Source of the DNA: Lewinella sp. IMCC34191 | GTDB taxonomy: Bacteria; Bacteroidota; Bacteroidia; Chitinophagales; Saprospiraceae | Assembly: GCF_003390935.1 (NCBI RefSeq) | Contig: NZ_QNQZ01000002.1 | Span: 186,001-250,000, forward strand | Reading direction: 5' to 3' | DNA: 64,000 nucleotides | In this document: positions 1 through 9,246 of the stretch, piece after piece | How positions within the stretch are numbered: position 1 is the first letter of the stretch | Layout: each line of letters starts with the position of its first letter | Program-made: the position numbers and the translations under genes | Notes under the pieces: model-generated | What the model saw: the letters and a program-made list of their open reading frames with translations, nothing else | The model's database searches: none | What the model was told of the DNA's origin: nothing

Positions 1-658
1 CATCCAGCTCTCCGTCGTTGGCGTGGACCTGCCGCATCGTTACTTCTACCCAGTGGCCCGTGAAGCGGTCGAGCGGTGCGTCGCTCAGTCGGCCCAGCGT
101 GCCGCTCGGATTCCCGGCTCCCCCATTGTGCAGTAACTCCACCCGGGAGGTACGGGCGGTCAGGGTGAGAATGGGGAATCCGGAGTCCGATCCGCCGGCG
201 GCTTTATTCTGGAAGAGGTGGTTAAAACTGCTGGCGCCGACGAAGTCCTCGGCCAGGCGGAATTGCCAGCGGTAGTAGGACGTATCGCCGTACGCGTGTT
301 CGAGTTCCGGGTCGCTCTGGCCGCTTGGCCCGCCCTTGATCTCGATGCGGGCCCGGTCGAAGACCAGACAACGGTCATTATCCTCCGGCAAGTGGGAGAA
401 AAACTCGAATACGTTCTGCCCCAGTTCGGCATCCGCGGCCTGGAGGATATGGTCGCCGAAGGACGCATGGTTACCCGGGCCGTCACCGGCGCAGTCGGGA
501 CTGCTATCATCCGGGCCTTCGATACCAAAGCCGGCGGCGGAGATCACCGGATAGGCGCTTCCGGAGTCATCCACGGCGGAGAGTACCGCCTGCCCGTGTG
601 CGGGTAGAGCCCACAGTGCTAGGGCAAACAGAAATAGGTAGGGTAGCATTCTTGTCAT
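1..658 (-). CDS. Secreted jelly-roll polysaccharide lyase-like protein (3' end cut by window edge)
   Basis: An open frame starts at the ATG ending at 658 and runs off the left edge, giving about 219 residues. It opens with a signal peptide (MTRMLPYLFLFALALWALP, cleavage near AHGQA). The segments FNHLFQNKAAGGSDSG, PILTLTAR and GHWVEVTMR resemble the beta-jelly-roll polysaccharide lyases of the heparin lyase I / PL20-like kind, where substrate lies in a groove between two sheets. It lies 84 bp downstream of a PL38-like lyase and a GH105 hydrolase on the same strand, which supports a role in uronic-acid polysaccharide breakdown. The catalytic residues and any C-terminal sorting domain are outside the window. 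The family call is inference from motifs and context; the coding call itself is strong. Confidence 0.7.
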   Translation of the reverse strand, partial: MTRMLPYLFLFALALWALPAHGQAVLSAVDDSGSAYPVISAAGFGIEGPDDSSPDCAGDGPGNHASFGDHILQAADAELGQNVFEFFSHLPEDNDRCLVFDRARIEIKGGPSGQSDPELEHAYGDTSYYRWQFRLAEDFVGASSFNHLFQNKAAGGSDSGFPILTLTARTSRVELLHNGGAGNPSGTLGRLSDAPLDRFTGHWVEVTMRQVHANDGELD

Positions 659-742
659 GATCGAGTTTACTTCAATAGGGTGTGTACTAATTCGGGTCCG
701 CCCATCTGTCGGGCACCGGAAAATCTGCCGCGAATAGGGTCC

Positions 743-2005
743 CTAGCGTGCCCCGGGGCAGGGATACAGTAGTCGCTGGAGGCTAGAATCCGATCGCGCA
801 CCGCGCATCGCCTCCGAGCAGTAATCCGGTTCATCCATTTGACTGCCCGCCCGCAGGAACTGCCCCCGCAACTCCCGCCGCACCTCGGCCAGATCACCGA
901 GCTGTGGATATGTCCACTCCCGCTCGCCCAGCGCGTAGGGGCGGAGGTAGGCGTAAGCATCCGGTAGCCCAACCCCCTCCTCGTCTTGGTAATTCCACAG
1001 GTCGATCCCCATACGCTTTCCGTGGTAAGCCAGGATCGTCAGCCCCTCCAGGTTCATGGTGCTGTAGCTGAGCGATTTGGTACGGGCGATTTCTTCCGGT
1101 TGGCTTCCGTCAGCCGCCAGGTGAGCGGCAATCCGGTCGGTCTTGGCGCGCTCGAGGACCGCACCGGCTTCCTCCTGGCGGTCCAGGTACCGCAGCATGC
1201 TGACGAGCTGGACGTCGTACCAGGTTCCGTGGTTGTTGTGCCGGCTGCCCTCTTCCCGGCCCAGCTCGCTACTTACGAGCCAGTCCGTATAGTCGCTTAT
1301 CCAGCTGGTAAAGCCTTCGCGCTCGGCGTCAGTCAATTCTCCGAGAAAGCCCAGTAGCTCCACCCCGGTGATCACCTCGGTGATCGCCCGAAATTCGATG
1401 ATGCCGTAGCAGCGACCATCGTTCCGGCCCGGAATGCCCTGGGCGTATTCCAGGTGGGGATGCATGCGGGTTTCCGGATCAAGGAACCAGGTCCGTAGTT
1501 GTTGCCGTGCCCGGTCGGCGTAGGCTTGCCGGTCGGAGAGATAGGCTGCCAGGCTAAGGTGGTAGAAGTTGCCGAACGCATTTCTTCGTGCGGTTACGTC
1601 GACGTCCAGGCCAGCCGTGCGGGGGTTTCTTTCTCCGTCGCGGCGGATCCAGGGAAGGCCGTCCTCCTTTTCCGGATCGGGCCACCAATAGGGAGCCAGG
1701 CTGAGGTAGTCGTGTTTGTCGCCACTGGGCGGTACCCCCGTTTTCTGCGTCACCGCGTAGAGGGGGGCATCGAGCAGGGAGTCGGCACGCCCGATCAATC
1801 GAGCGTACGCCGGCGCCCATCTTTCTACCTGCGCCCCGCCGCCCGCTTTTATTTCCGCCAGCAGGCGGCCGTCCAGATTGGTCAGTTCCGGTACCGGCAG
1901 ATCGGCTGCCGCGACCTCCCCGGAGGTGTTCGCGGCCGGGGTGCACCGGCATAGCGCAAGGAGCATCAAAGCCAACAGGAAGGCTATCAGGCGTGTCGAA
2001 ATCAT
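743..2005 (-). CDS. PL38-like / alginate-lyase-domain polysaccharide lyase
   Basis: The 420-residue protein has a hydrophobic export signal ([19 protein letters not shown]) and an alpha/alpha-toroid lyase body of the PF05426 alginate lyase type. The diagnostic stretch LAPYWWPDP...[13 protein letters not shown] is near residue 95-120, and a conserved [10 protein letters not shown] motif holds the expected active-site Asn-His-Tyr region. PL38 enzymes of Bacteroidota act as endo-glucuronan or alginate lyases; which substrate applies here cannot be read from sequence. The start was set at 2005 because it restores the signal peptide and overlaps the upstream GH105 stop by four bases (ATGA), a translational-coupling arrangement. 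A longer upstream open frame is GH105 coding sequence read in another phase. The cysteines near residue 19-21 give only a poor lipobox. Confidence 0.85.
   Translation of the reverse strand: MISTRLIAFLLALMLLALCRCTPAANTSGEVAAADLPVPELTNLDGRLLAEIKAGGGAQVERWAPAYARLIGRADSLLDAPLYAVTQKTGVPPSGDKHDYLSLAPYWWPDPEKEDGLPWIRRDGERNPRTAGLDVDVTARRNAFGNFYHLSLAAYLSDRQAYADRARQQLRTWFLDPETRMHPHLEYAQGIPGRNDGRCYGIIEFRAITEVITGVELLGFLGELTDAEREGFTSWISDYTDWLVSSELGREEGSRHNNHGTWYDVQLVSMLRYLDRQEEAGAVLERAKTDRIAAHLAADGSQPEEIARTKSLSYSTMNLEGLTILAYHGKRMGIDLWNYQDEEGVGLPDAYAYLRPYALGEREWTYPQLGDLAEVRRELRGQFLRAGSQMDEPDYCSEAMRGARSDSSLQRLLYPCPGAR
1826..1842 (+). repeat. Dispersed 17-nt motif, copy 1 (plus orientation)
   Basis: TACCTGCGCCCCGCCGC lies inside the PL38-like gene. 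Read on that gene's coding strand it becomes the residues GGGAQV. It matches the family core TACCTGCGCTCCGCCGC with one change and is followed by CC and a T-rich stretch rather than the CCAAA seen at 24623. Confidence 0.5.
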
Positions 2006-3096
2006 AGTTTCAGGACTTCGCTGCCGGCCATCAGAAAGGCGCCCGTACCGAAGTTTTGCCAACTTTCGGCGGAAGCCGGTTTGGGGTCGTAGCCGATATC
2101 CTGCACCCAGGTGACCTTTCCGTCGGGCTGCTGGATCGCTTCCAGGGCCGTCCAGGCCTTGCGCACCGCCGGTAGGTACTCGTCGCGGTCGAGCAGGCCG
2201 TTGTTGATGCCCCAGGCAAAGGCGAAGGTGAAGAAGCCGGTGCCGCTGGTCTCGCCGTGGTCCCAGGCTTCGGGCTCGAGCAGGCTGACCCGCCACATGC
2301 CGTCGGCGGGCTGGATCGACTTGACCTCGGCCGCCATTTCTTTAAAGAGGCCGACGTAAAAACCGCGGTGCTCGTAGTCGGCGGGCATCTCTTCCAGGAT
2401 CAGCGCCAGGCCGCCGAGTACCCAACCGTTGCCACGCGACCAGAAGATCTTTTTCCCGTTGCCGCCCTTCTGATCGTCGGGCGAGCCCGTCCACACGAAG
2501 CGGGTATCCCGGGCGAAGAGGTGTTCTTCCTTATCGTAAAGTAGCTCGTAGGTTTCGGTGTAATAGTGGTGCATTTCGTCGAGTAGTTCCGGCCGGTCTT
2601 TCAGGCTGGCCCACTCGGCGATTACGGGCGGGGCCATGAAGAGGGCGTCGCACCACCACCAGAGGATTTCTTCCTTTTTGGTTTTATCGCCCTGTTTCCA
2701 TTCGTGGTCCTTATTCAGATGGTCGTCGAGCCAGGTGGCGGTCGCCTCCAGGTCTACCAGGCCGGGCTCCTGCTCGTTCAGGTAGAGATAGGAGTAGCTG
2801 ATGGCCACGTCGTCGGCGTGATAGTAGCGGTCGTAGGTCTGCCAGTCCGTCATTTCCCCGCGCTGCCTGAGCGCCGTGAGGAAGGCCGGATTATCCGTTG
2901 CCATGTGGGCCCGGGCCACCCCGGTGTAGTAGGCGCCGTTGGTCCAGTCGGTCGGCGCCTTGGATTCGATGGGGTTGGCCTCCTGCCAGGCCAGCGCGCG
3001 GACCATGGCCGCTTCGATGTCGTCGCGATCGAATTTGGGTACGCCGACACAGGCCGGTAAAAGGAGGACGAGCAGGAAATAGCAAATACGGGGCAT
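2002..3096 (-). CDS. GH105 unsaturated glucuronyl/galacturonyl hydrolase lipoprotein
   Basis: The 364-residue protein is a GH105 (YteR/YesR-type) (alpha/alpha)6-barrel enzyme that removes the unsaturated uronic acid left at the non-reducing end by polysaccharide lyases. Visible family signatures are [12 protein letters not shown] (the Asp is the expected catalytic acid), [12 protein letters not shown] and GETSGTGFF. The N-terminus [16 protein letters not shown] ends in a good lipobox (LPAC), so it should be a lipoprotein, probably periplasmic. It is the first gene of a minus-strand run with the PL38-like and jelly-roll lyases, and lyase products are its natural substrate. The run should be transcribed from the gap before pyk. 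No SusC/SusD pair is in view; it could lie left of the window. Confidence 0.9.
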   Translation of the reverse strand: MPRICYFLLVLLLPACVGVPKFDRDDIEAAMVRALAWQEANPIESKAPTDWTNGAYYTGVARAHMATDNPAFLTALRQRGEMTDWQTYDRYYHADDVAISYSYLYLNEQEPGLVDLEATATWLDDHLNKDHEWKQGDKTKKEEILWWWCDALFMAPPVIAEWASLKDRPELLDEMHHYYTETYELLYDKEEHLFARDTRFVWTGSPDDQKGGNGKKIFWSRGNGWVLGGLALILEEMPADYEHRGFYVGLFKEMAAEVKSIQPADGMWRVSLLEPEAWDHGETSGTGFFTFAFAWGINNGLLDRDEYLPAVRKAWTALEAIQQPDGKVTWVQDIGYDPKPASAESWQNFGTGAFLMAGSEVLKL

Positions 3097-3239
3097 GAGG
3101 GACGGTCTATTCGTGGATCAACGCCCCCAAAGTAGCGGGCGGACCGGCTCGGGAGAATCTCCCGAACCGCTTATTATCCGCCTTCGTACAATTGTCCCCA
3201 CAGGTCTGGATGATTGTCAGCTTCCCAAAAGCAAAGGCG

Positions 3240-3256
3240 GCGGCGGGGCGCAGGTA
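3240..3256 (-). repeat. Dispersed 17-nt motif, copy 2 (minus orientation, intergenic)
   Basis: On the minus strand this reads TACCTGCGCCCCGCCGC, preceded by ATTT. It sits in the 282-bp gap between the GH105 gene and pyk, about 125 bp before the pyk start. No other element is evident in this gap apart from a weak TACTTTAC at 3347. Confidence 0.5.
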
Positions 3257-3378
3257 AAATGTGCTCAGCGAACCGGGAGGTACCGGATGCTTTCTATCAT
3301 TTTTCCCTCGCTACCTGTTACCTTAGCCCCTTCCCGCATTATTGTATACTTTACACTATCTAAAATTCATTCCCCGCT

Positions 3379-4809
3379 ATGACCGACCATCAGAATACTA
3401 AAATCGTCGCCACCGTAGGACCCGCCTGTAATAGCTACGACGGGCTGAAAAAGCTCATTGAGGCCGGCGTCGATGTTTTTCGTCTGAACTTCAGTCACGG
3501 AACCCACGCCGACCACAAGCAGGTGGTCGATCACGTGATCCGGCTCAATACCGAGATGAATACGCACTGCAGCCTCCTGGCCGACCTGCAGGGGCCGAAG
3601 CTGCGCGTCGGGAAGATGGAAGGCGAAGGACTGGAACTCGAGGCCGGTGACGTGGTGACCTTCGTCAACGAGGAATGCATCGGCAACGCCGAGCGGGTAT
3701 ACATGAGCTACCCCCAATTCGCTCAGGACGTGCGCGTCGGGGAGCGGGTGCTCGTTGACGACGGTACGCTCGTCTTTGAGGTCGTCGACACCAACGGAAT
3801 GGACACCGTCAAACTCAAGGCGCTCTACGCCGGGACGCTGAAGTCGAATAAGGGCGTCAACCTGCCCAATACGAAGATCAGCCTGCCCAGCCTGACCGAG
3901 AAGGATATGGAAGACCTTCAGTACATCCTGACCATTCCGGAAATCAACTGGATCGCACTGAGCTTCGTCCGTCACCACTCCGACTGTAAGGAACTGCGCG
4001 CCCACATCGACCGGGCCGGCCACCAGGCCAAGATCATCTCCAAAATCGAGAAGCCCGAGGCCATCGACAACATCGATAAGATCATCAAGCACTCGAACGC
4101 CATCATGGTGGCGCGGGGCGACCTCGGTATTGAAATGCCCATGGAGCGGCTGCCGATCATCCAGAAAGAGATCATCCGCAAGTGCATCCAGCGCGCCCGC
4201 CCGGTCATCGTAGCCACCCAGATGATGGACTCCATGATCACCAACCCCGGTCCGACCCGCGCCGAGGTTACGGACGTCGCGAACGCCGTACTCGACGGTA
4301 CCGACGCCGTCATGCTGAGTGGGGAGACCAGCGTCGGCAAGCACCCGGCCCTGGTGGTCAAGTGGATGAACAGCATCATCGAGGAGGCCGAGAAGATCTA
4401 CGAGATCGGTATCCGCCGCCCCAAAGCCAACGAAAAGAGCGGCACCTTCGTCAGCGACGTCGTGAGTTCCGCGGCAACCTGGGCGGCGCAGAGCGTCGGG
4501 GCCCGCGCCATTACCGGCATGACCCGTTCCGGCTACACCGCTTTCAAGCTGTCGAGCTTCCGGCCCAGTTCCAAGATTTACATCTTCAGCGACATTCCGA
4601 GTATGCTCTCGACCCTGAACCTGTGCTGGGGCGTACGCTGCTACCATTACGATAAATTCCAGACCACGGACGATACCGTAGACGACATCGTGGAGATCCT
4701 TAAGGAAAAAAATCACGTCCAGCCGGGTGACATGATCGTCAATACGGCCAGCATGCCCCTGGAGAAGCGTGGCCGGATGAATATGATGAAGATCACGGTG
4801 GTGGATTAG
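3379..4809 (+). CDS. pyk: Pyruvate kinase
   Basis: The 476-residue protein catalyses the last step of glycolysis, phosphoenolpyruvate plus ADP to pyruvate plus ATP, in the cytosol. It shows the N-terminal barrel strand TKIVATVGPACNSYDGL, the substrate-site RLNFSHG, ISKIEKPEAIDNID with the catalytic lysine region, the metal-binding VARGDLGIEMP, and TQMMDSMITNPGPTRAEV followed by DAVMLSGET. Length and domain order (A barrel, B lid around residues 70-170, C-terminal effector domain) are normal for the family. It stands alone: the upstream genes are on the other strand and a 95-bp gap separates it from the TPR gene downstream. A long open frame on the opposite strand is a composition shadow. Confidence 0.98.
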   Translation: MTDHQNTKIVATVGPACNSYDGLKKLIEAGVDVFRLNFSHGTHADHKQVVDHVIRLNTEMNTHCSLLADLQGPKLRVGKMEGEGLELEAGDVVTFVNEECIGNAERVYMSYPQFAQDVRVGERVLVDDGTLVFEVVDTNGMDTVKLKALYAGTLKSNKGVNLPNTKISLPSLTEKDMEDLQYILTIPEINWIALSFVRHHSDCKELRAHIDRAGHQAKIISKIEKPEAIDNIDKIIKHSNAIMVARGDLGIEMPMERLPIIQKEIIRKCIQRARPVIVATQMMDSMITNPGPTRAEVTDVANAVLDGTDAVMLSGETSVGKHPALVVKWMNSIIEEAEKIYEIGIRRPKANEKSGTFVSDVVSSAATWAAQSVGARAITGMTRSGYTAFKLSSFRPSSKIYIFSDIPSMLSTLNLCWGVRCYHYDKFQTTDDTVDDIVEILKEKNHVQPGDMIVNTASMPLEKRGRMNMMKITVVD

Positions 4810-4904
4810 CGCAGGTCGGCCCGGCTACCATTCCGCCGGCCAACCTTTAGCACTAGTCGGGTACTCATAACGTTAGTAAATTACGATTTACCTGCGGCTA
4901 CCCT

Positions 4905-6455
4905 ATGCGTACTACCCTGCTGCTCCTTCTTGTCCTGCTCGCTCCTTCCCTCTTCGCCCAGGCGGAGATGACGGAGAAGGAGGTCAATCTGCAGAAGCAG
5001 TTCATCGAGGCGAAGCGCGAAGCCCTGCTCGGCAAGACCGATGAAGCCATCGGACTGTTCGAGGGTATCCTGGAAAACGATCCCGAAAACGATCCGGCGC
5101 TGTTCGAACTGGCCCGGCTGCAGTACGCCGCGGGAAACACCGCTCCGGCCATCAACGCGCTGAAACAGGCCTACGCTATTCGCCCCAACGAAGTGTACGC
5201 CGCCTTCCTCGCGGAACTGTACCTGGCGGCCGGCCGCTACCGAGACGGGGCGGACCTTTACGCCACCCTCGTCAAGCGCAACCCCGCGGAACCCGAGAAT
5301 TACCTCGAACAGGCCGCCTTTCTCGTACGCGCGCAGGACACCAAGGAAGCCATCCGGGTCTACGAGGCGCTGGAAGACGAGATCGGCATCAACGCGGAAC
5401 TCACGCGCCGGAAGCACGCCCTCTACGTCGGCACCGGCGACATGAAACGCGCCGAACGCGAACTGGCGGCCCTCATCGAAGCCTTCCCCGACCAGGTAGA
5501 TTACCGGCACCTCCTGGCCGGTTTCTACCGCTCGCAGGATGAGGACAAGCAGGCCCGCGAGGTATATGAACAGATTTTGCGCATGGAACCCGCCGATGTC
5601 CGCGCCCAACTGGCACTGCAGGATGCCGCGCCGTCCGCCGGCAGCCCGTCCGGAGGGGGTGACGACGGCGAGCTGATGGCCCTGCTGGCCCGTACCGACG
5701 TCGATCTCGACCTCAAGATCGGTAAGCTGCTGCCCCTGATCAACCAGGTCGCCAGTACCGGCGACCGTACCCTGGCCGATCGTGCCCTCACGCTGGCGGA
5801 AGAGCTACGGCGGGTACATCCGGACGATGCCAAAGCCGCCGCCATCCTGGGAGATCTTTACTACCACAGCGATCGCCTCACCGAGGCCGCCGAGGCTTAC
5901 CGGGCTACGCTCGAACTGGACGATACGGTCTATCCGGTCTGGGAACAATTACTGGCAACGCTCTACCTCGACAACCAATCCGTTGACCTGCGTAAGTACG
6001 GAGAAGAAGCACTCGACATTTTCCCTAACCGGCCGTCGGTGTACCTCTACTACGCCCTCGGGGAGGCATTCCGCGGTGACTTCGGCGAAGCCAATAGCTT
6101 ACTGCAGCAGGCTCAACTCATGGTGTCCGCCAATCCGGAAGCCGCGGAAGCCCTGAAAGAAATGGCGGCAGCTCTTTCCAACATGGACGACGGCTCCGGC
6201 CTCGGCGACATCAACGCCGCGCAGCTGCCGGGCGGCCCCGAAGCGCCCCTGGCCGTTTACCTGCGCCAACTGAGCGATCCGAGCGCCGCTACTTTACTGT
6301 CCCTCGATCACCCCGCGAACACCAATGCCCTGCTACTCGAACTGATGGGCGATGTCAGCAGCGATGCCGGCAACAAAGAGGACGCGGCGGGGTATTATCG
6401 CCGCGCAAAAGCCGCCGGCAGCAAGTCGTCCAGCCTGGCCGGTAAAAATTCTTAG
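4905..6455 (+). CDS. Exported tetratricopeptide-repeat protein
   Basis: The 516-residue protein begins with a signal peptide (MRTTLLLLLVLLAPSLFAQA) and is then almost entirely helical TPR-type repeats. Typical units are LLGKTDEAIGLFEGILENDPENDPALFELARL near residue 40-70, AGRYRDGADLYATLVKRNPAEPENYLEQA near 110-140, and further repeats around residues 300-400. No enzyme motif is visible; TPR proteins serve as scaffolds. The next gene, 17 bp downstream, is a DUF4292 lipoprotein. A TPR protein next to DUF4292 is a common Bacteroidota arrangement, so the two may work together in the periplasm or outer membrane. That link is inference. Confidence 0.88.
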   Translation: MRTTLLLLLVLLAPSLFAQAEMTEKEVNLQKQFIEAKREALLGKTDEAIGLFEGILENDPENDPALFELARLQYAAGNTAPAINALKQAYAIRPNEVYAAFLAELYLAAGRYRDGADLYATLVKRNPAEPENYLEQAAFLVRAQDTKEAIRVYEALEDEIGINAELTRRKHALYVGTGDMKRAERELAALIEAFPDQVDYRHLLAGFYRSQDEDKQAREVYEQILRMEPADVRAQLALQDAAPSAGSPSGGGDDGELMALLARTDVDLDLKIGKLLPLINQVASTGDRTLADRALTLAEELRRVHPDDAKAAAILGDLYYHSDRLTEAAEAYRATLELDDTVYPVWEQLLATLYLDNQSVDLRKYGEEALDIFPNRPSVYLYYALGEAFRGDFGEANSLLQQAQLMVSANPEAAEALKEMAAALSNMDDGSGLGDINAAQLPGGPEAPLAVYLRQLSDPSAATLLSLDHPANTNALLLELMGDVSSDAGNKEDAAGYYRRAKAAGSKSSSLAGKNS

Positions 6456-6472
6456 CCCCAAAGCCTATTCCG

Positions 6473-7228
6473 ATGCGAATTTATCTGCTGGCGCTCGCCG
6501 CCATACTCACCCTCGCCAATTGCAACCGCAAAGTGGCCGGACCGGCTACTGACGACACGGCCGCGGCCACCGGTAAGCTCCGGCTCAATCAGGTCCTTCG
6601 GGGTATCGAAGCCAACCGCACCAGCGCCGAATGGATGGACGCTAAAGCCCGCGTGGACGTGGAGACCAAAGATTTTAGCATCGGCGGTACGGCCTACCTG
6701 CGGCTCCACCGCGACGAGGCCATCTGGATGAGCGTCAAGAAATTCGGCATCGAAGGCGCACGCGCCCTGATCCGCCCCGACAGCTTTTTTCTCTATAACC
6801 GCCTCGAAAGCGAGTACATCGCTGAGCCCCTGAGTTACCTGGAGGAAAAATACAAGATCCCCGCCCGCTTCGACCTGCTCCAGGAAATCTTCTTCGGCAA
6901 CGCCGTTTTCCTCACGGACGACCTGGAGGTCAGCCGGGACGGCCAGGACATCCGCCTGACCGGCCGCAGCCCGGAATTCGCCGGCGATTACCGCTTCGAT
7001 CCAACGACTTACCAACTAGGCAGGATGGAATTACAGGAACTCGGACAGCAACGGATGCTATCCGTGGTGAACGGCGGCTACGAAACGGTGGACGGCCTCG
7101 ATCAGACCTTCCCCCGCAACCGACAGATCGCGGTAGACGGCGGCAGCGAAGGCACCGCCCGGCTGGACTTTGAGTTTACGGATCTGTCGTTTACAGGCCC
7201 CGTGGAGATGCCCTTCAGCTTTCGGTAG
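6473..7228 (+). CDS. DUF4292 family lipoprotein
   Basis: The 251-residue protein starts with a lipoprotein signal (MRIYLLALAAILTLANC; lipobox LANC). The body has the DUF4292 pattern: an early NRTSAEWMDAKARVDVE segment, then beta strands such as TAYLRLHRDEAIWMSVKKFGIEGARALI and DSFFLYNRLESEY. This fits a LolA/LolB-like beta-baric fold proposed for the family; the biochemical role is unknown. It is co-directional with, and 17 bp after, the TPR gene, so the two likely form one transcript. It ends 11 bp before the convergent gene on the minus strand. Confidence 0.85.
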   Translation: MRIYLLALAAILTLANCNRKVAGPATDDTAAATGKLRLNQVLRGIEANRTSAEWMDAKARVDVETKDFSIGGTAYLRLHRDEAIWMSVKKFGIEGARALIRPDSFFLYNRLESEYIAEPLSYLEEKYKIPARFDLLQEIFFGNAVFLTDDLEVSRDGQDIRLTGRSPEFAGDYRFDPTTYQLGRMELQELGQQRMLSVVNGGYETVDGLDQTFPRNRQIAVDGGSEGTARLDFEFTDLSFTGPVEMPFSFR

Positions 7229-7239
7229 TCCGGCCTCGA

Positions 7240-8835
7240 TTAATCCAAGCTAAAGAGGGCATACGGATACAGTCGTTCGATGTATTCGGCTACGGCCACG
7301 GGTAGCCGCAGGTAATAGCTTTCCGGCTTGCGCCCGGCTCGATAATTGATGTACAAAGTTCCGGTCGCATCCGCAAGAATGTTTCGGTTCAGGCTTTTAG
7401 GCGTCTCCAGGTCTTCGCTGGTTTGCGGACGGGAAATGCCCGGATAACAGCGAAGCAGCTCCACAATGCCGTGCACGGTGCCCGAGCGAATACACTCCTC
7501 CGCCCGTGCTATTTCGTTGGAAGACAGCTGAGCCGTCAATCCAAGCTCTTCTAGTCGGGATACGATGTCCGCCACGTCCGCGGGAGAAAGAAAGCGTGCT
7601 CCTGCAGAATCGATCGACGGCAGCTGGCTGCTGACGGCTGGCGAAGCAAGTAATCGAAGCTCGGGTGAAGTGAATTGAAAAAGGTAGAGATCCCAGCTTT
7701 CTTCTGTCTGGCCTCCCGGGCTAGCTACTCCGAAGTACAAGCGGTAGGCCGCGTTCAAGCGATCCAGGTATGCGTTGAAGGGGCGTAGAATGGTTTGCAG
7801 AAGTGGGCTCGTATCGTAAATTTTAACCGTATCGGTAGCTGGATTATATTGATCGAGCACCACCTCGACTTCACAAAATGCAGGGTCAAGCTTACAGAGG
7901 TCCTCGCGTACGGCATCCGCTAGTTGCTGGGCCGTTCGGGGCTCACCTACCCTCAACCGAAACGCGGGACCCAGGATAGGATAAAAATCCGCCCGCTCAT
8001 CTGACTGGAGAAATGCGGTATCGAGCAGTAGCTGATCGGCAATCTGGGCAGACAAGATTCCATTCTCTGTCAGGCTTTTGACTGCCTGGCTTCGTTGCCG
8101 CGCCTGCTCGCGGAGGTAGATTTGCTGGCCCTCCTCCATAGCTATCCGTTGCAGCAGGAGGTGATCCGGCAACAGGCCATTACGCGCTATATCTGCCCGG
8201 TAGCGTTCGTAAGTGCCTTCATCGATAAGCCCGTGCTTACGCAACGAGTTCAGCGTCGCCCGGCAGTCCAGGCCAGAAACGCTTCGGTCCGACGGCACCA
8301 GATTCATCGGACCGGTGGCGGGTGCACTGATGGGCGGATAGAATACCTCTGTTCGAGCGTCGAGGACCTGAAATTTGACCTGACTTCGGTCCGCTTCGCG
8401 CAGGCGGTCGCGTTCCTCGATGAATCCGGGTACCTGCCGCATACGTGCCGTCACCGTATCCCGCATCTCCTGCCCGCGCGGATGGTTCTCCGGGGGTGGC
8501 CAGGAGGACAAGTCGAACTGTATCATTACCTCCGTGATGACGGGTATTCCGCGGCGGTTGTAGTGCGCGGCGCTGTATGCGCTGGCCAAATAAGCAAATA
8601 TTTGCGCTGCATAGTCGTCTTCGGAAAGGGAGCGCAAGGTTGCACCACGCTGGTATAAGATTGACATTTCGTCACTGGATATAGCTTCGCGCAGGTTCGC
8701 CTCACCGGCCGGTGAAAGCAGGCCATCCTCCCGGAACGCTCGCGGCAGGGAATCGAGGGGTGTGTGGAGATTTGACTGGGTCATCGCGCTTTGGTTTACG
8801 AAAGCGATAAGTATGATAGCCAGGATGTGTTTCAT
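7240..8835 (-). CDS. Exported protein of unknown function, 531 aa
   Basis: I do not recognise this protein. It has a plausible signal peptide (MKHILAIILIAFVNQSAMTQ) and then a largely soluble sequence with no obvious repeats, membrane segments or known catalytic motif. Two segments with similar logic, GLLSPAGEANLREAI near residue 38 and NGILSAQIADQLLLD near residue 260, and LTAQLSSNEIARAEE near 430, have an EF-hand-like or SHOCT-like helix-turn feel but lack calcium ligands. The ATG start gives the signal peptide directly. It is monocistronic: it converges on the DUF4292 gene and is preceded by a 411-bp gap. No T9SS domain is seen at the C-terminus. Confidence 0.7.
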   Translation of the reverse strand: MKHILAIILIAFVNQSAMTQSNLHTPLDSLPRAFREDGLLSPAGEANLREAISSDEMSILYQRGATLRSLSEDDYAAQIFAYLASAYSAAHYNRRGIPVITEVMIQFDLSSWPPPENHPRGQEMRDTVTARMRQVPGFIEERDRLREADRSQVKFQVLDARTEVFYPPISAPATGPMNLVPSDRSVSGLDCRATLNSLRKHGLIDEGTYERYRADIARNGLLPDHLLLQRIAMEEGQQIYLREQARQRSQAVKSLTENGILSAQIADQLLLDTAFLQSDERADFYPILGPAFRLRVGEPRTAQQLADAVREDLCKLDPAFCEVEVVLDQYNPATDTVKIYDTSPLLQTILRPFNAYLDRLNAAYRLYFGVASPGGQTEESWDLYLFQFTSPELRLLASPAVSSQLPSIDSAGARFLSPADVADIVSRLEELGLTAQLSSNEIARAEECIRSGTVHGIVELLRCYPGISRPQTSEDLETPKSLNRNILADATGTLYINYRAGRKPESYYLRLPVAVAEYIERLYPYALFSLD

Positions 8836-9112
8836 TGGATAGGGTGTTCGCCTCCCACTGGGTGCACGGTAGGAAGTAGCAGGTTTGCGTTTCCTCCAAT
8901 AGCTGCCGGACCTTTTTTAAGATACCCCGTGCAGTCGGTTCCGGACTTCTGAGGTGATTTCCGCGAACGGGCTCGGAATGGCCGTGCGGCAGTACGCCCC
9001 TAGGTGCCCGGTGAAGAGTATAGCGCCGAAAACGGGGAGGGGGAAAATGTCACGGTCCGGTGTTTAGGTTAGCTTTCAAGATAGGCTCCAGTTATCGATC
9101 GCGCGCCATAAA

Positions 9113-9178
9113 GCGGTCTCCGACCGCTGAGTAGAATGCGGTCTCCGACCGCGCAAGCAAGAAGCAGCCTCCGGCTGC
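9113..9178. repeat. Three consecutive REP-like short palindromes
   Basis: Three 15-nt hairpins lie in a row at 9113-9127, 9138-9152 and 9164-9178. The first two are GCGGTCTCCGACCGC. The third, GCAGCCTCCGGCTGC, keeps the 6-bp stem and TCC loop although the stem sequence changes on both sides, so pairing rather than sequence is conserved. They lie in the 411-bp gap upstream of the unknown exported gene; apart from these and the terminator at 9186 I see nothing in that gap. Confidence 0.75.
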
Positions 9179-9185
9179 GCAAAGC

Positions 9186-9223
9186 AAAGGGCCACCCCCG
9201 ACAGCGGTCGAGGGTGGCCCTTT
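9186..9223 (-). terminator. Strong hairpin terminator of the FAS1 gene
   Basis: A perfect 12-bp stem (AAAGGGCCACCC / GGGTGGCCCTTT) surrounds a 14-nt loop, 24 bp after the stop of the minus-strand FAS1 gene. The A/T ends of the stem give a short T run on either strand, so it could act in both directions. Confidence 0.8.
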
Positions 9224-9246
9224 GGTAACCTTAGGTAGTTTTCAGC

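Noticed and set aside
3367-4716. Long open frame on the minus strand opposite pyk
   Set aside because: It is exactly opposite a well-conserved pyruvate kinase gene, has no domain signature, and is explained by GC-rich third positions on the opposite strand.
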